Below are positions 1-9,461 of a DNA stretch of 64,000 nucleotides, one piece after another. Source of the DNA: an uncultured bacterium (GTDB taxonomy: Bacteria; Bacteroidota; Rhodothermia; Rhodothermales; UBA10348); assembly GCA_943788505.1 (NCBI GenBank), contig CALSQR010000001.1:558001-622000 (forward strand), read 5' to 3'. How positions within the stretch are numbered: the stretch's first letter is position 1; every line of letters begins with the position of its first letter. The notes under the pieces are model-generated. The model saw only the letters and a list, made by a program, of their open reading frames with translations. It did no database searches and was not told the DNA's origin. The position numbers were made by a program, and so were the translations under genes.

Positions 1-426
1 CATTATTGCAGAAAGTGGGCCGGAATGAGGTTGCTACGAGCCCGTGGGCGGCAGCGGGAGATTGCCTTGCCGGACCTGCCTGCTCGATCCGGTCCCACTA
101 TCGCAGCTCAACGAGCATTTTTATCTGGTTCAAATCAGGAAATGTTCACCTTCTCTATTTCCAGAACCCTGCAATTGTCATCTTCTGACGACTCTTGCGT
201 AATCCTGGGGTTTGAACTAGACGATACATTCAAAGAGGCCGTGCCTTTCTGGAACGACCCGAACATCCCACTCGAGGAGGTAGGCATCACGTGTGAGCGA
301 TGTTCATTACCGCTGGATCGATGTTCAGAACGAGTAGCCGAGGCAGATATGTTGGATAAGGCCTCCATGATTGAGGCGTACGAGGAAGCATTGGATGATA
401 TGGTCCTGCGCTTCGACGCATCGTAG
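1..426 (+). CDS. C-terminal part of a probable XRE-family transcriptional regulator (5' end outside window)
   Basis: The reading frame is open from the first base of the window to a TAG at 424-426, so about 141 residues of a longer protein are present. The visible part has a basic segment with a following ALPD, a segment FTFSISRTLQL, and a pair CERC followed by a CSER. This resembles the C-terminal ligand domain (DUF2083 type) of short-chain-fatty-acid/ImmA-linked XRE regulators, which ends in a conserved Cys-x-x-Cys...Cys-x-x-R pattern after a '...ARTVQ' strand. That family match is from memory of the pattern. The helix-turn-helix would lie upstream of the window, so it cannot be checked here. 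A start inside the window (ATG at 25) is possible but unlikely, because the similarity begins before it. The gene converges on the NHL lipoprotein gene, 127 nt away. Confidence 0.5.
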   Translation, partial: HYCRKWAGMRLLRARGRQREIALPDLPARSGPTIAAQRAFLSGSNQEMFTFSISRTLQLSSSDDSCVILGFELDDTFKEAVPFWNDPNIPLEEVGITCERCSLPLDRCSERVAEADMLDKASMIEAYEEALDDMVLRFDAS

Positions 427-428
427 CG

Positions 429-483
429 GCCGATTAGCCGCCGATTAGCGGCCGATCAGAGGCCGATCAGAGGCCGATTGGCG
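429..483. repeat. Five tandem 11-bp repeats (GCCGATYAGMG-like)
   Basis: Five consecutive 11-bp units begin at 429, 440, 451, 462 and 473. The unit is GCCGATTAGCC/GCCGATTAGCG in the first copies and GCCGATCAGAG in the third and fourth; the last ends GCCGATTGGCG. The array starts two bases after the regulator stop codon and lies between two convergent genes. It does not form an obvious terminator hairpin with a T-tract. It is most simply a small minisatellite; a regulatory role is not shown. Confidence 0.85.
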
Positions 484-553
484 GCACAAGAACTACTACG
501 CGTACGTGAGTTACTACTAGGAAGGCGGCGAAGAAGCTGCGGGCGTTTGGGCA

Positions 554-1552
554 TCAAAGGCCGTATTCGATCCAACTGACCTCAGTTTTCGTCAAGAGCC
601 ACATCCCATTCCGCCCAGGGCTGAAGTCCATCCAATCGCCAGACTGCTTGAATTCGTACGCGCTTGAAGATGGAGGTTTAAAATCAGTGACAAGTCCGTC
701 ACGACTCAGTCTGAGTACTCTACTTGGAAATAGAAGCCAAACTGAGTCATACGCTACTTGAACAGCTCGGACGCCTTGCAGCGAAACTGTCCACTGCTCC
801 GTCTCGCGACCTGAATTATTGAAAAGTCGAATTAAATCGAGAGCAGGTTCCATCAAAACGATGACCCCTTCGCCCGTCGCGAGAACCGAGGTATTGGTTT
901 CCGGGTCGCCTTCCAACTGGGCAAACAAGTCAAATCGCTCAAACACCCTGTCCGATAGCATAATGCTACCCGAAGTAGCATCAAGGACAGCCAAGCGGCC
1001 GTCTTCTGTTTCTGCAATGGCGCTTGGAATCACATCAGAAGCCACCAAGGCTCGAGGGCTAGTCCAATCGTTGAAGTTGTTCGAAGGAGCTTCATTTGAT
1101 TTCCAAGTGTTCGGGAGAGTGATGCTTCCAGCGAAAGCTCCGTCCCGACTGAATCGAAGAATTCGACCGGACGCATCTGCGACCGACACGAACATCCCAG
1201 TGGCCACATCAATATCTAGTGGATCAACGAACTGGTCGTTCTCCATCCCTCGCGTACCAAACTGCCCCAAATTCTCCCCAGCCTCACTCCATTTCGAAAC
1301 GATTCCGACGCCTGATTCTAGGACCCAAATTACGCCATCACCGCCCCGGACGATTCTTCGACCATCTTGGATGGTCGAAATAATTGGCTTGCCGAGAGAT
1401 AACGAGGCCATGGATGCTGCGGGGCCTATGTCAAAACGGGCCAAATCGCTCGTCTTTAGAGCCAATCCTGTACATCCTGCCAAATTGAGCGCGATGACGA
1501 GAAACCCGGCTAAGCCGACAAATCGGCGTGGTTCTCTGTGGCCGTCAGTCAT
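554..1552 (-). CDS. NHL/beta-propeller-type lipoprotein
   Basis: Predicted exported lipoprotein of 332 residues. I place the start at the ATG at 1552, which overlaps the purD stop by 8 nt and puts a clean signal peptide (GLAGFLVIALNLAGC) at the N-terminus. The lipobox is LAGC with the acylated Cys at residue 27. An upstream in-frame ATG at 1636 would add 28 residues in front of the signal peptide and extend 92 nt into purD, which is less plausible. The body contains repeated short blocks such as 'GVIWVLESGVGIVSKWSEAG', 'FVDPLDIDVA' and 'GRILRFSRDGAF', typical of NHL or six-bladed propeller repeats. It is the last gene of the mutS-purD run. Its role is unknown; such proteins usually act as surface scaffolds. 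Confidence 0.7.
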   Translation of the reverse strand: MTDGHREPRRFVGLAGFLVIALNLAGCTGLALKTSDLARFDIGPAASMASLSLGKPIISTIQDGRRIVRGGDGVIWVLESGVGIVSKWSEAGENLGQFGTRGMENDQFVDPLDIDVATGMFVSVADASGRILRFSRDGAFAGSITLPNTWKSNEAPSNNFNDWTSPRALVASDVIPSAIAETEDGRLAVLDATSGSIMLSDRVFERFDLFAQLEGDPETNTSVLATGEGVIVLMEPALDLIRLFNNSGRETEQWTVSLQGVRAVQVAYDSVWLLFPSRVLRLSRDGLVTDFKPPSSSAYEFKQSGDWMDFSPGRNGMWLLTKTEVSWIEYGL

Positions 1553-2855
1553 TGTGGGCCAATCCTTTGTGGCCGATGTCTCGTCGGAATTGAACGCCAT
1601 CAAAATCGATCTGGGATACTGTGCGATATGCTTCATCCAATGCCACTTGCAGCGTTACACCTCTGGCTGCGACGGCGAGGACCCTGCCTCCGTTCGTCTG
1701 CAGTTCGCCCGATTCACTTACACGCGTTCCTGCATGAAAGATGACCGCAGCTTCACCTCCTGCTGAACTACTACCATTCGAATCACTCATTTCGCCGATT
1801 CCAGAGATGGCTTTCCCCTTTGCATACGAGCCTGGGTACCCGGCAGAGGCCAGCACGACACACGCAGCGGCTCCCTCATAAGATTCCACCTCTAACCCTG
1901 ATAATGTGCCATGCGCTAACGCAGCAAACACGTCTACTGCGTCCGTTTTCATCAGTGGCAACACGACTTGAGCTTCAGGGTCTCCAAGACGGCAATTATA
2001 CTCGACAACCTTGGGCCCCTCTTCCGTAATCATGAGACCAACGTACAGAATGCCTTGATAGGGCATTCCTTCATTGACCATGCCCTCTAATGTGGGTCGA
2101 ATGACACGTTCTATGGCGGCATTCATTAAGTCCGTCGTCATTACAGGTGCAGGCGCATAAGCACCCATTCCGCCTGTGTTTGGCCCGATATCACCTTCAC
2201 CAATTCTCTTGTGGTCCTGTGCCGGGGCCAGAATGGAGAAATCAACTCCGTCCGTTAGTACGAACAGGCTTGCTTCCTCGCCCGTCATAAATGATTCGAT
2301 AACGACGGTGCTTCCTGCGTCTCCAAGCATGTCATCCTTCATGAGTCCCCTAACCGCATTTTCCGCCTCGGCCAGGGTCATGCACACCATAGCACCTTTA
2401 CCGGCTGCTAGCCCGCTAGCCTTGACTACGATTGGCACCCCTTCTTCGCGAACGAAATCGAGCGCTTCGTCCGACTGATCGGAAGAAAACGTTCGGTAGG
2501 CCGCTGTAGGGATCCCGTGACGCGACATGAATGATTTCGAAAATGCTTTGCTGCCTTCCAATTGGGCGGCTGCAGCAGAAGGGCCGACCACTGGAATGCT
2601 TTCCTTTCGTAGCGCATCCGACAACCCATCTACCAGTGGCTGTTCTGGCCCCACAATCACGAAGTCAATCGACTCACGACGAACAAACCCAATCACTTCC
2701 TCGTGTCGGGTGACGTCGAAGGACACATTCCGCCCGAGCGCTTGCGTACCTCCATTACCAGGAGCAATGAACAGTTCGGTCGGCTGGGGGCTCTGCTTCA
2801 GGGACCAGGCGATAGCGTGTTCGCGCCCACCACTACCAATGATCAGGATTCGCAT
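1545..2855 (-). CDS. purD: Phosphoribosylamine--glycine ligase
   Basis: Cytosolic GAR synthetase, the second step of de novo purine synthesis: phosphoribosylamine + glycine + ATP gives GAR. The 436-residue length matches the family (about 420-430). The N-terminus MRILIIGSGGREHAIAW is the classic PurD signature. The ATP-grasp core shows 'VVKASGLAAGKGAMVC' around residue 140-160, and 'GPNTGGMGAYAP' and 'EYNCRLGDPEAQ' follow. The C-terminal part has the usual 'GGRVLAVAARG' block. It begins 11 nt after the gamma-carbonic anhydrase-like stop and overlaps the lipoprotein gene downstream, so the four genes are probably one transcript. Confidence 0.97.
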   Translation of the reverse strand: MRILIIGSGGREHAIAWSLKQSPQPTELFIAPGNGGTQALGRNVSFDVTRHEEVIGFVRRESIDFVIVGPEQPLVDGLSDALRKESIPVVGPSAAAAQLEGSKAFSKSFMSRHGIPTAAYRTFSSDQSDEALDFVREEGVPIVVKASGLAAGKGAMVCMTLAEAENAVRGLMKDDMLGDAGSTVVIESFMTGEEASLFVLTDGVDFSILAPAQDHKRIGEGDIGPNTGGMGAYAPAPVMTTDLMNAAIERVIRPTLEGMVNEGMPYQGILYVGLMITEEGPKVVEYNCRLGDPEAQVVLPLMKTDAVDVFAALAHGTLSGLEVESYEGAAACVVLASAGYPGSYAKGKAISGIGEMSDSNGSSSAGGEAAVIFHAGTRVSESGELQTNGGRVLAVAARGVTLQVALDEAYRTVSQIDFDGVQFRRDIGHKGLAHND

Positions 2856-2866
2856 GATTCGGATGG

Positions 2867-3406
2867 TCAGGAGTAAAAGGGGTTGATATCAGGCGTATCG
2901 ACGCCAAGGTATACGTTTTTGTACTTCACGTAGTTGTCGGCGTAGTTCATAATAGACGCTACTTCCTCATCCGTTAGCTGCCTAACTACTTTTCCCGGTG
3001 AGCCAATGACCAAGGAACGCGGAGGAATGGCCTTCCCACTTGTGATCAACGTACCGGCACCAATAATCGTGTCCTCGCCGACCACCACGTGGTCCAAGAG
3101 GATGGCCCCCATCCCAACCAAAACCCGATTACCAATCGTGCATCCGTGAACGATGGCAGAGTGACCAATAGTGACGTTGTCCCCTATTGATGTGGGCGCC
3201 GTCCTATTAGTCACATGTACTACTGCGTTGTCCTGCACATTTGACCGGTCGCCAATGCGAATGCGATGCACATCGCCTCGGATGGTTGCCGAAAACCAAA
3301 CCGATGAATGAATGCCGAGATGAACGTCCCCAATTACCGCCGCATTTTCGGCGATGAAATTGGTTGGTCCCACCGTGGGCTCGACATGAATGAAAGGCTG
3401 GATCAT
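2867..3406 (-). CDS. Gamma-carbonic anhydrase-like left-handed beta-helix protein
   Basis: A 179-residue protein built of hexapeptide repeats (for example 'FIAENAAVIGDVHLG' and 'TSIGDNVTIGHSAIVHGC') forming a left-handed beta-helix trimer. The three zinc-ligand histidine positions of the gamma-CA/YrdA/PaaY family can be seen: one in 'NAVVHVTN' and two in 'IGHSAIVHGC'. The N-terminal 'SVWFSATIRGDV' block is also characteristic. The family includes true carbonic anhydrases and relatives with other or unknown activity, so the reaction is not certain. The start codon overlaps the mutS stop as ATGA (4 nt), implying translational coupling with mutS. The functional link to mismatch repair is not obvious. 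Confidence 0.9.
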   Translation of the reverse strand: MIQPFIHVEPTVGPTNFIAENAAVIGDVHLGIHSSVWFSATIRGDVHRIRIGDRSNVQDNAVVHVTNRTAPTSIGDNVTIGHSAIVHGCTIGNRVLVGMGAILLDHVVVGEDTIIGAGTLITSGKAIPPRSLVIGSPGKVVRQLTDEEVASIMNYADNYVKYKNVYLGVDTPDINPFYS

Positions 3407-6072
3407 AGTTCTTTCGATTTTTGATGCAGCTTCGCGAGAAGGAGCAGCGCATCAATCGGCGTCATGCCGTCTGGGTCCAGATCCGAGATCGCATCTACGA
3501 TTTCTTGATTGAGAGGGTCAGGTTCTGCTACAAAAAGCGACATTTGAGGTGGGTCCGGTATCGGAGTGGGTCTGCGAAGCGATTTGCTAGCTCCGTCCTG
3601 AGAAATCTCCAGCTCCTGTTTCTCCAGTTGATTGAGGATTTGCCTCGATCGATCAAGCACTTCCGCTGGCAATCCAGCCATGCGAGCAACCTCGATCCCA
3701 TACGAGTGATCTGCTCCGCCACGAACTAGCTTTCTAAGGAAGATGACCTTTCCATTATGCTCTTGAACCTGGATGCGGAAGTTGCGCACTCTTTCCAGCT
3801 GCTGCTCTAACTCGTTCAGCTCGTGATAGTGCGTCGCAAACAATGTTCTTGCAGCAACAGCTTGATTGCTGTGCAGATATTCCACCAAAGACCAAGCAAT
3901 CGACATTCCGTCAAACGTGCTAGTGCCTCTTCCCACTTCGTCAAGTAAAATCAGCGAACGTTGCGTTGCGTTGTTGAGGATGTTAGCCGTTTCGTTCATC
4001 TCAACGAGGAACGTACTCTCCCCAGCCGCTAGATTGTCACTAGCTCCAACTCGGGTAAATATTCGATCCGTAAGGCCGATGCGAGCACGCTTCGCTGGGA
4101 CAAACGATCCAATCTGAGCCAGTAAGACAATCAGACCGACCTGCCTGAGAACGACGCTTTTTCCGGCCATATTTGGGCCGGTGATAATCAATATCTGTTC
4201 CGTATCTGCTGATAGCCGCACTGAATTTGGCACAAACGGCTCTCCTGGTGGAAGCAATGATTCCACAACGGGATGCCGCCCATCTTCGATCTCTAGATCC
4301 AAACCCTCATGCAAAAGAGGACGGACGTATCTCTTTGAAACGGCCACCTCGGCAAAGGTTGAAAGAACATCCAGCACAGCCAGCATTCTCGCATTGGACT
4401 GTACGCGATTCAAATGCCGAGCTACTTCGTCACGAAGGTCGGCAAAAAGCGCAGCCTCCAGCGTAGTAAGCCGTTCCTCTGCGCCAAGTATGCGCTCCTC
4501 ATATTCTTTGAGCTCTTCAGTGATGTAGCGCTCCGCATTGACCAGTGTCTGTTTCCTGATCCACGCCGCAGGGACCTTATCCTTGTGAGAGTTTGTCACC
4601 TCCAAGTAGTACCCAAAGACCTTATTGAAACCAATCTTGAGAGAGGATATCCCTGTTTTCTCCGATTCGCTTTTTTGGAGCTCGGCGAGCCACTGTTTCC
4701 CGCCACGTGCGAGCGAACGTAACTCATCCAACTCCTCAGAATGACCAGCCCGAATGACTCCCCCATCCTTTAATGTGGCTGGAGGATCATCGACCATAAT
4801 TGTCGCGATCTGTTCAACGACGTCATCACACGAGACGAACCGTCCAGCTAGTTCATCAAGCGCTTCAAGACTTCCTTTTTCAAGAGCCGACACAAGATCA
4901 GGAATCGCTGACAGAGACAGACGTAAGCCTGACAGGTCCCGCGGCGTTGCCCGGCCCGTTGTTATCCGAACCGCCATTCTCTCGAGATCTCCCACATTGC
5001 CCAACAGGTCTCGGACAGAATCCCTCAGGTGCCTTGATGCATGAAAACATTCGACAAGGGCCTGTCGCCATGCTATTTGATCCAGCTTGCGCAGCGGGCG
5101 AATGAGCCAATGGCGCAACAGTCGCGCACCCATAGGGGTTCGAGTGACATCCAGAATGCCGACCAACGAACCGTCCCTCCTCCCGGCATTCGAGCTGACT
5201 AACTCCAGATTCCGAAGCGTTTGGACATCGAGAGGCATGTACTCTTGATCATCGACGAGTTCGAGGCGCGTCAGTTGGGGTAAAGCGGCCTTCTGTGTGT
5301 CTTGGACGTAGTGCAGCAATGCTCCTGCAGCCGTTAATCCAGCCGTGAGTTTCTCGAGGCCGAATCCCTTTAGAGAATGAACGTCGAAGTGCTCCATTAA
5401 GAGGTTTGTCGCATACTCTTCCGAAAAAACCCAGTCTTCGAGCGCGGTCAACGATTCCTGCGCAAATCCAAGACTTTCGATGGAGTCTCTCATCGAACGC
5501 ACGCAGAGTACTTCTGCCGGACCCATTCCCGTCAGGTAGTTGCCCAGTGCGTCGAGCGAACACTCGGTGACTTTAAACTCACCGGTTGATACATCTGCAT
5601 GGGCCACACCGCACAACAGCGTTTTATCGGCACCACGACCCTGCTCCATAAAAGCTACGGCAGCCAAGAACGTAGACTGATTCGGCTCTAGTAGTTGGCT
5701 TCTCACCGCCACGCCAGGCGTGACGATTTCTACCACATCCCGGTCTACAATTTTTTTGCCTTTTTCTGGCTCCTCCAATTGCTCACAAATCGCCACCCTA
5801 AATCCTGCTTTAACTAGCTTGGAGAGATACGTATCGAGCGCATGGTACGGGAAGCCTGCGAGCGCCACGTCAGCCGCAGAACCATTCGACCGCTTCGTCA
5901 GCGTTATTCCTAGCGCCTGATGCACCTTATGAGCATCTGTATCAAACGTCTCATAAAAGTCCCCCATCCTAAAAAGAAGGATAGTACCAGGATGGCGCTC
6001 CTTCACCGCAAAATACTGCCGCATAAGCGGAGTCTGTCCCTTGGGGTGGGATGTTTTAGCAGTTTGAGGCAT
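3403..6072 (-). CDS. mutS: DNA mismatch repair protein MutS
   Basis: Full-length MutS1 of 889 residues. The N-terminal mismatch-binding domain has the Phe-x-Glu wedge within 'FRMGDFYETF'. The ATPase domain shows Walker A 'ITGPNMAGKSVVLRQ', the 'GRGTSTFDG' region with Walker B 'LILLDEVGRG', and 'ATHYHEL'. The C-terminal helix-turn-helix region ends 'MTPIDALLLLAKL', as in canonical MutS. It recognises mispairs and recruits MutL during methyl-independent mismatch repair. It heads the minus-strand run mutS - gamma-CA - purD - NHL lipoprotein. Its ATG is only 17 nt from the divergent sulfurtransferase ATG, so promoters for one or both genes must lie inside the neighbouring coding region. Confidence 0.98.
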   Translation of the reverse strand: MPQTAKTSHPKGQTPLMRQYFAVKERHPGTILLFRMGDFYETFDTDAHKVHQALGITLTKRSNGSAADVALAGFPYHALDTYLSKLVKAGFRVAICEQLEEPEKGKKIVDRDVVEIVTPGVAVRSQLLEPNQSTFLAAVAFMEQGRGADKTLLCGVAHADVSTGEFKVTECSLDALGNYLTGMGPAEVLCVRSMRDSIESLGFAQESLTALEDWVFSEEYATNLLMEHFDVHSLKGFGLEKLTAGLTAAGALLHYVQDTQKAALPQLTRLELVDDQEYMPLDVQTLRNLELVSSNAGRRDGSLVGILDVTRTPMGARLLRHWLIRPLRKLDQIAWRQALVECFHASRHLRDSVRDLLGNVGDLERMAVRITTGRATPRDLSGLRLSLSAIPDLVSALEKGSLEALDELAGRFVSCDDVVEQIATIMVDDPPATLKDGGVIRAGHSEELDELRSLARGGKQWLAELQKSESEKTGISSLKIGFNKVFGYYLEVTNSHKDKVPAAWIRKQTLVNAERYITEELKEYEERILGAEERLTTLEAALFADLRDEVARHLNRVQSNARMLAVLDVLSTFAEVAVSKRYVRPLLHEGLDLEIEDGRHPVVESLLPPGEPFVPNSVRLSADTEQILIITGPNMAGKSVVLRQVGLIVLLAQIGSFVPAKRARIGLTDRIFTRVGASDNLAAGESTFLVEMNETANILNNATQRSLILLDEVGRGTSTFDGMSIAWSLVEYLHSNQAVAARTLFATHYHELNELEQQLERVRNFRIQVQEHNGKVIFLRKLVRGGADHSYGIEVARMAGLPAEVLDRSRQILNQLEKQELEISQDGASKSLRRPTPIPDPPQMSLFVAEPDPLNQEIVDAISDLDPDGMTPIDALLLLAKLHQKSKEL

Positions 6073-6089
6073 TCGAATTGGTGCGGGCG

Positions 6090-7061
6090 ATGGTATCTTC
6101 GCAAGACTTCGAAACTACGGGTGAGCAGGTGCAAACAAAAGGAACTGTGGATAACCATAATCGACTTTCAGAGGGTCCAAGCCCCATTATCCGTCCGACG
6201 GATTTGATTGACCTTATTTCAGATGTGGATGTCGTAATTTTTGACTGCAGATTCGATCTAGCCGACCCTGCAGCTGGCGAATCAGCATTCCATAATTCAA
6301 GAATCCCAGGGGCTTATTATGCCCATCTCGATCAGGACCTGTCAGGTCCCATTGGAGACGGTACGGCAGGACGCCACCCCTTGCCTGACCCATTATTGTT
6401 TGCTGCCTTTTTGGAATCTTGTGGAGTCAACGATGACACGTTTGTCATCGCGTACGACAGTAGCGGCGGCGCGTTTGCCTCCCGGCTTTGGTGGCTAATC
6501 AGATGGCTTGGGCATGATGCCGTCTCTGTTCTGGATGGGGGCTGGCCTGCATGGATAAAGGCCGGTGGTCTCGTTGATTCGTCAGAACTAAGTACTCCTC
6601 AAGCACCTCAGCACTACAAGTCTGAAGCTTTAGAAAGCACGTCTTCAACAGGATTAACTATTCAAGTGCACAATGATTGGTTGATTTCTGCTGATCAATT
6701 ATCAAACAGCTCGTATCGACTAATCGATTCTCGAATTGCTTCACGATACCTTGGTCTTGAGGAACCTATAGATCCTGTGGCCGGACATATTCCGGGAGCC
6801 ATCAATCGCTCATGGAAGGAGAATCTGGATACTCAGGGGCACTTCTTGCCATCATCAGATCTGAATACTCGATTTAAACCCGTCGAAGGAAAGCAGGATG
6901 TATTCTACTGTGGTTCAGGCGTCACAGCCTGCCACAATATTCTTGCGAGCGTTGCTGCCGGCAACGAAATGCCGCTGCTATACGCTCCTTCGTGGAGCGG
7001 TTGGATTTCAGATCCAAACCGCCCTTTTGAGACAGACACATCAGAAAATCCGGGCAGTTGA
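6090..7061 (+). CDS. Sulfurtransferase with two rhodanese domains
   Basis: A 323-residue protein of the thiosulfate/3-mercaptopyruvate sulfurtransferase family. The first (inactive) rhodanese domain spans about residues 30-160, with 'FDCRFDLADP', 'IPGAYYAHLDQDLSG' and 'VSVLDGGWPAWIKAGG'. The second has 'LIDSRIASRYLG', 'GHIPGAINRSW' and the active-site loop CGSGVTAC, whose first Cys carries the persulfide. A CGSGVTA-type loop is typical of 3-mercaptopyruvate-type enzymes, but the substrate cannot be settled by eye. The reading frame begins with a TTG at 6078; I prefer the ATG at 6090. The first ~30 residues are not family-like, so a later start is possible. The 3' end overlaps the convergent DUF5686 gene by 21 nt. 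Confidence 0.92.
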   Translation: MVSSQDFETTGEQVQTKGTVDNHNRLSEGPSPIIRPTDLIDLISDVDVVIFDCRFDLADPAAGESAFHNSRIPGAYYAHLDQDLSGPIGDGTAGRHPLPDPLLFAAFLESCGVNDDTFVIAYDSSGGAFASRLWWLIRWLGHDAVSVLDGGWPAWIKAGGLVDSSELSTPQAPQHYKSEALESTSSTGLTIQVHNDWLISADQLSNSSYRLIDSRIASRYLGLEEPIDPVAGHIPGAINRSWKENLDTQGHFLPSSDLNTRFKPVEGKQDVFYCGSGVTACHNILASVAAGNEMPLLYAPSWSGWISDPNRPFETDTSENPGS

Positions 7062-9428
7062 AATCCCGATTCTGAACCCTGGTTCATCCAGTCTCCAGGC
7101 GGCATCCAACCTTATTACCGTAAATAATCCGGATAAGGATACGCCAGCTTCGTGATGCCATCCGCCAGATACTGGAACATCGACGCTAGATCTCGCCTCC
7201 GTCAGGCGTGTTCTCCCATGCGCACCATGAAGAATCAGGTGCCAATGACGCTGCACAAATCCATCAAATCCCATCATTTCAAAGGGAATGGTCCTAAATG
7301 AATGCTCCCAAGCGAGGAGTAACCATTCATCGCCGCGATACGGTGGATTGTCAACCGTCTTTAAAACACCAAATACAGACAACAGTCTAGACCCGTCAAC
7401 AAGTCCAAAACGCTGAGGTGGCACAGTTCCGAAGGCCTTACCGGCCACCATTCGGACGTCCAAAACGGTAGGCAGAATTCGCCGTTTGAAAAAAGTTGGG
7501 AGACGCCAAAACCCGGATGCCTCCACCCTGTGGTAGTCGCTTCCCCCAGCAATGTCACCTCCTAAGCCTTTTTCTAAAGCAAGCTTAACCGACTGCTGAG
7601 GGCCAATCGGCAGGGGGAAATCATCCCAAGACCTCTGGAAGACAATCCGAAAGTAGTCTAATGAGCCCTCCGCAACACCTGGATTAACCGACGTTTCCAT
7701 GACCCTGCCAAGAAGCGATTCAGTCAGTTCCTGATCCAGCGAAGCATGGTCCTCCCTTGACAGCCCAACGGAGATATTCAATCGCAGAGGAGTAACTCGT
7801 CTAAAGCTGAGACTAGCGGAGACTCCGCGGCGGCGGTAATAGTCGTAATATGCCGGCGAACCAAGCATGACCCTAGCGACATTAGGTAGCTGACTCTTTA
7901 TTTCAGAGGGCACTTGCAGTGCCGTCTGATCGAAGCCTTCTAGTCGCACTCTTGCCTTTTTACCGATTCCTATTCCGGCTCCTCTGCTCCAGTCCCCTCT
8001 TGCTGTTTCAATGGCTGCGGTCCCATCAATCGATAGCCATGGCTTTACTCCGAGCCGAAGCCTGCCACCAGCATGCCACCCTTCTACGCGGTTATACCAG
8101 AGTGCGGGTCGAAACCCAACGTCCAACGAGCCTACCCTCCTAGAAACCCCTCCCGGACCATTTGAAGAAGAAGAAGAGGAAGAACCACTACTATTATCTT
8201 CTGTATTGACAAATCGGGAGAGAGCTCCGCTCGGCTCATACGCCTTCTCAATCGTCATCGTCGAATCAATAGTCTCGTATGCTTTTAGTTCTTGCTCTGT
8301 GAGAGGGACCGCGGACACATCCGGTGGACGAACCGTAGGTCTAGATACTGTGCTGTCTACCGCAATAATAGTATCGGACTCGTACAACGAATCAGGTACG
8401 ACCACATTCAGCTCAAAGTCAGACAGCCTCGACATCTGCCGGACTCGAACTTCCGGAAACACTAACAGGCCGTTGATGCCAACCTTGATCGCCATATCAG
8501 ACTGCATATCGATAGGAAGCCAGGCATCAAGACCAAATGAAGAGAATTGTTGACGATACGTTGCCTGGACATACTGTATAGGCGGAGGAAACAGGAAAGC
8601 CTCACTCGGCTGCAGTTCAGCAGCAATCATAGCATACTCACCATCTAGAACGCGGATGGTCCCATCAAAACCAGAAAAGGTCCCCCGTTTGGGACGCACC
8701 GAAATAACATAAACTTCTGACTCATCTCTGGCCTCGATCGACTCCAACGAGAAACGGTAGTGATCTAGTGCATCTGGATGTGTGACGCCCATCAAACGAT
8801 AACCGGCTACCTCCAGATCGTCATCATACAGGTTCATAACGAATAGAGCGGCAGGGAGCATGCCATCAAAATCCATATTACGGGTTTGTTGCTGCCAAAC
8901 TGACACTTCCCTTACCCCACGTTCGCGATCCCAATAGGCTTTAGTACCGCTTTCCCAAATCGATACGATCCCCGTATCGTTTTCCATTCTAAAACGGTTG
9001 TAGGCCTCCACTGAATACGTATTCAATCCTTCGCGCCAGCGCTGTTTTTCTTCAACAACGCGCCGCATGATGGCTATGGCAGGATCTTCACCCGTAATGG
9101 TCACGCCCCCAAGCTCGATCGTTGAAGGCTCAAGCCGAATGGATATAGTTGATGACGAGTCTCTATCAACGGAGACTCTAGCCGATTGAAAACCAATAAA
9201 TCGAACGATCAATACGGCTGAATCAGTAGCTAAATTGAGCGAGAAGCTCCCTTCTGCATTGGTAATCGTTCCCGTGTACGTGCCTTCAACCTGAAGCGAT
9301 GCTCCATAAAGAGACTGCCCCGTAGATGCATCCACAACCTGACCAGAAACAGCCATCTGGGCATGAACGACCATCGTTGGCATCCCTATCATCAAGATGG
9401 TGAAAAGCCATACTTGGAATCGATGCAT
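7041..9428 (-). CDS. DUF5686 outer-membrane protein with carboxypeptidase-like regulatory domain
   Basis: A 795-residue exported protein. Residues 1-23 are a signal peptide (MHRFQVWLFTILMIGMPTMV...VHAQ). Residues ~26-110 form a carboxypeptidase-D-regulatory-like beta-sandwich ('VSGQVVDASTGQSLYGASLQ', 'AEGSFSLNL', 'VRFIGFQSARV'), as found at the N-terminus of SusC-type proteins. The segment 'IMRRVVEEKQRWREGLNTYS' with 'EAYNRFRMEN' is the hallmark of DUF5686. The C-terminal half looks like an outer-membrane beta-barrel with a terminal aromatic (STARIF). A serine-rich stretch (SSGSSSSSSS) near residue 420 separates N-terminal and barrel parts. Function is unknown; family members often sit with envelope genes in Bacteroidota. 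Confidence 0.85.
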   Translation of the reverse strand: MHRFQVWLFTILMIGMPTMVVHAQMAVSGQVVDASTGQSLYGASLQVEGTYTGTITNAEGSFSLNLATDSAVLIVRFIGFQSARVSVDRDSSSTISIRLEPSTIELGGVTITGEDPAIAIMRRVVEEKQRWREGLNTYSVEAYNRFRMENDTGIVSIWESGTKAYWDRERGVREVSVWQQQTRNMDFDGMLPAALFVMNLYDDDLEVAGYRLMGVTHPDALDHYRFSLESIEARDESEVYVISVRPKRGTFSGFDGTIRVLDGEYAMIAAELQPSEAFLFPPPIQYVQATYRQQFSSFGLDAWLPIDMQSDMAIKVGINGLLVFPEVRVRQMSRLSDFELNVVVPDSLYESDTIIAVDSTVSRPTVRPPDVSAVPLTEQELKAYETIDSTMTIEKAYEPSGALSRFVNTEDNSSGSSSSSSSNGPGGVSRRVGSLDVGFRPALWYNRVEGWHAGGRLRLGVKPWLSIDGTAAIETARGDWSRGAGIGIGKKARVRLEGFDQTALQVPSEIKSQLPNVARVMLGSPAYYDYYRRRGVSASLSFRRVTPLRLNISVGLSREDHASLDQELTESLLGRVMETSVNPGVAEGSLDYFRIVFQRSWDDFPLPIGPQQSVKLALEKGLGGDIAGGSDYHRVEASGFWRLPTFFKRRILPTVLDVRMVAGKAFGTVPPQRFGLVDGSRLLSVFGVLKTVDNPPYRGDEWLLLAWEHSFRTIPFEMMGFDGFVQRHWHLILHGAHGRTRLTEARSSVDVPVSGGWHHEAGVSLSGLFTVIRLDAAWRLDEPGFRIGISTARIF

Positions 9429-9461
9429 TGTCTTTTCTAGAATGAATTGAATCCGTGATTG

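Noticed and set aside
819-1766. Long open frame (about 315 codons) on the plus strand across the NHL lipoprotein and purD
   Set aside because: Antisense to two genes with clear family or signal-peptide evidence; the translation is basic and shows no domain pattern.
6435-6449. TGACA/TGTCA dyad resembling the shared operator
   Set aside because: It is inside the sulfurtransferase coding region, has different spacing and lacks the GGTG/CACC part.
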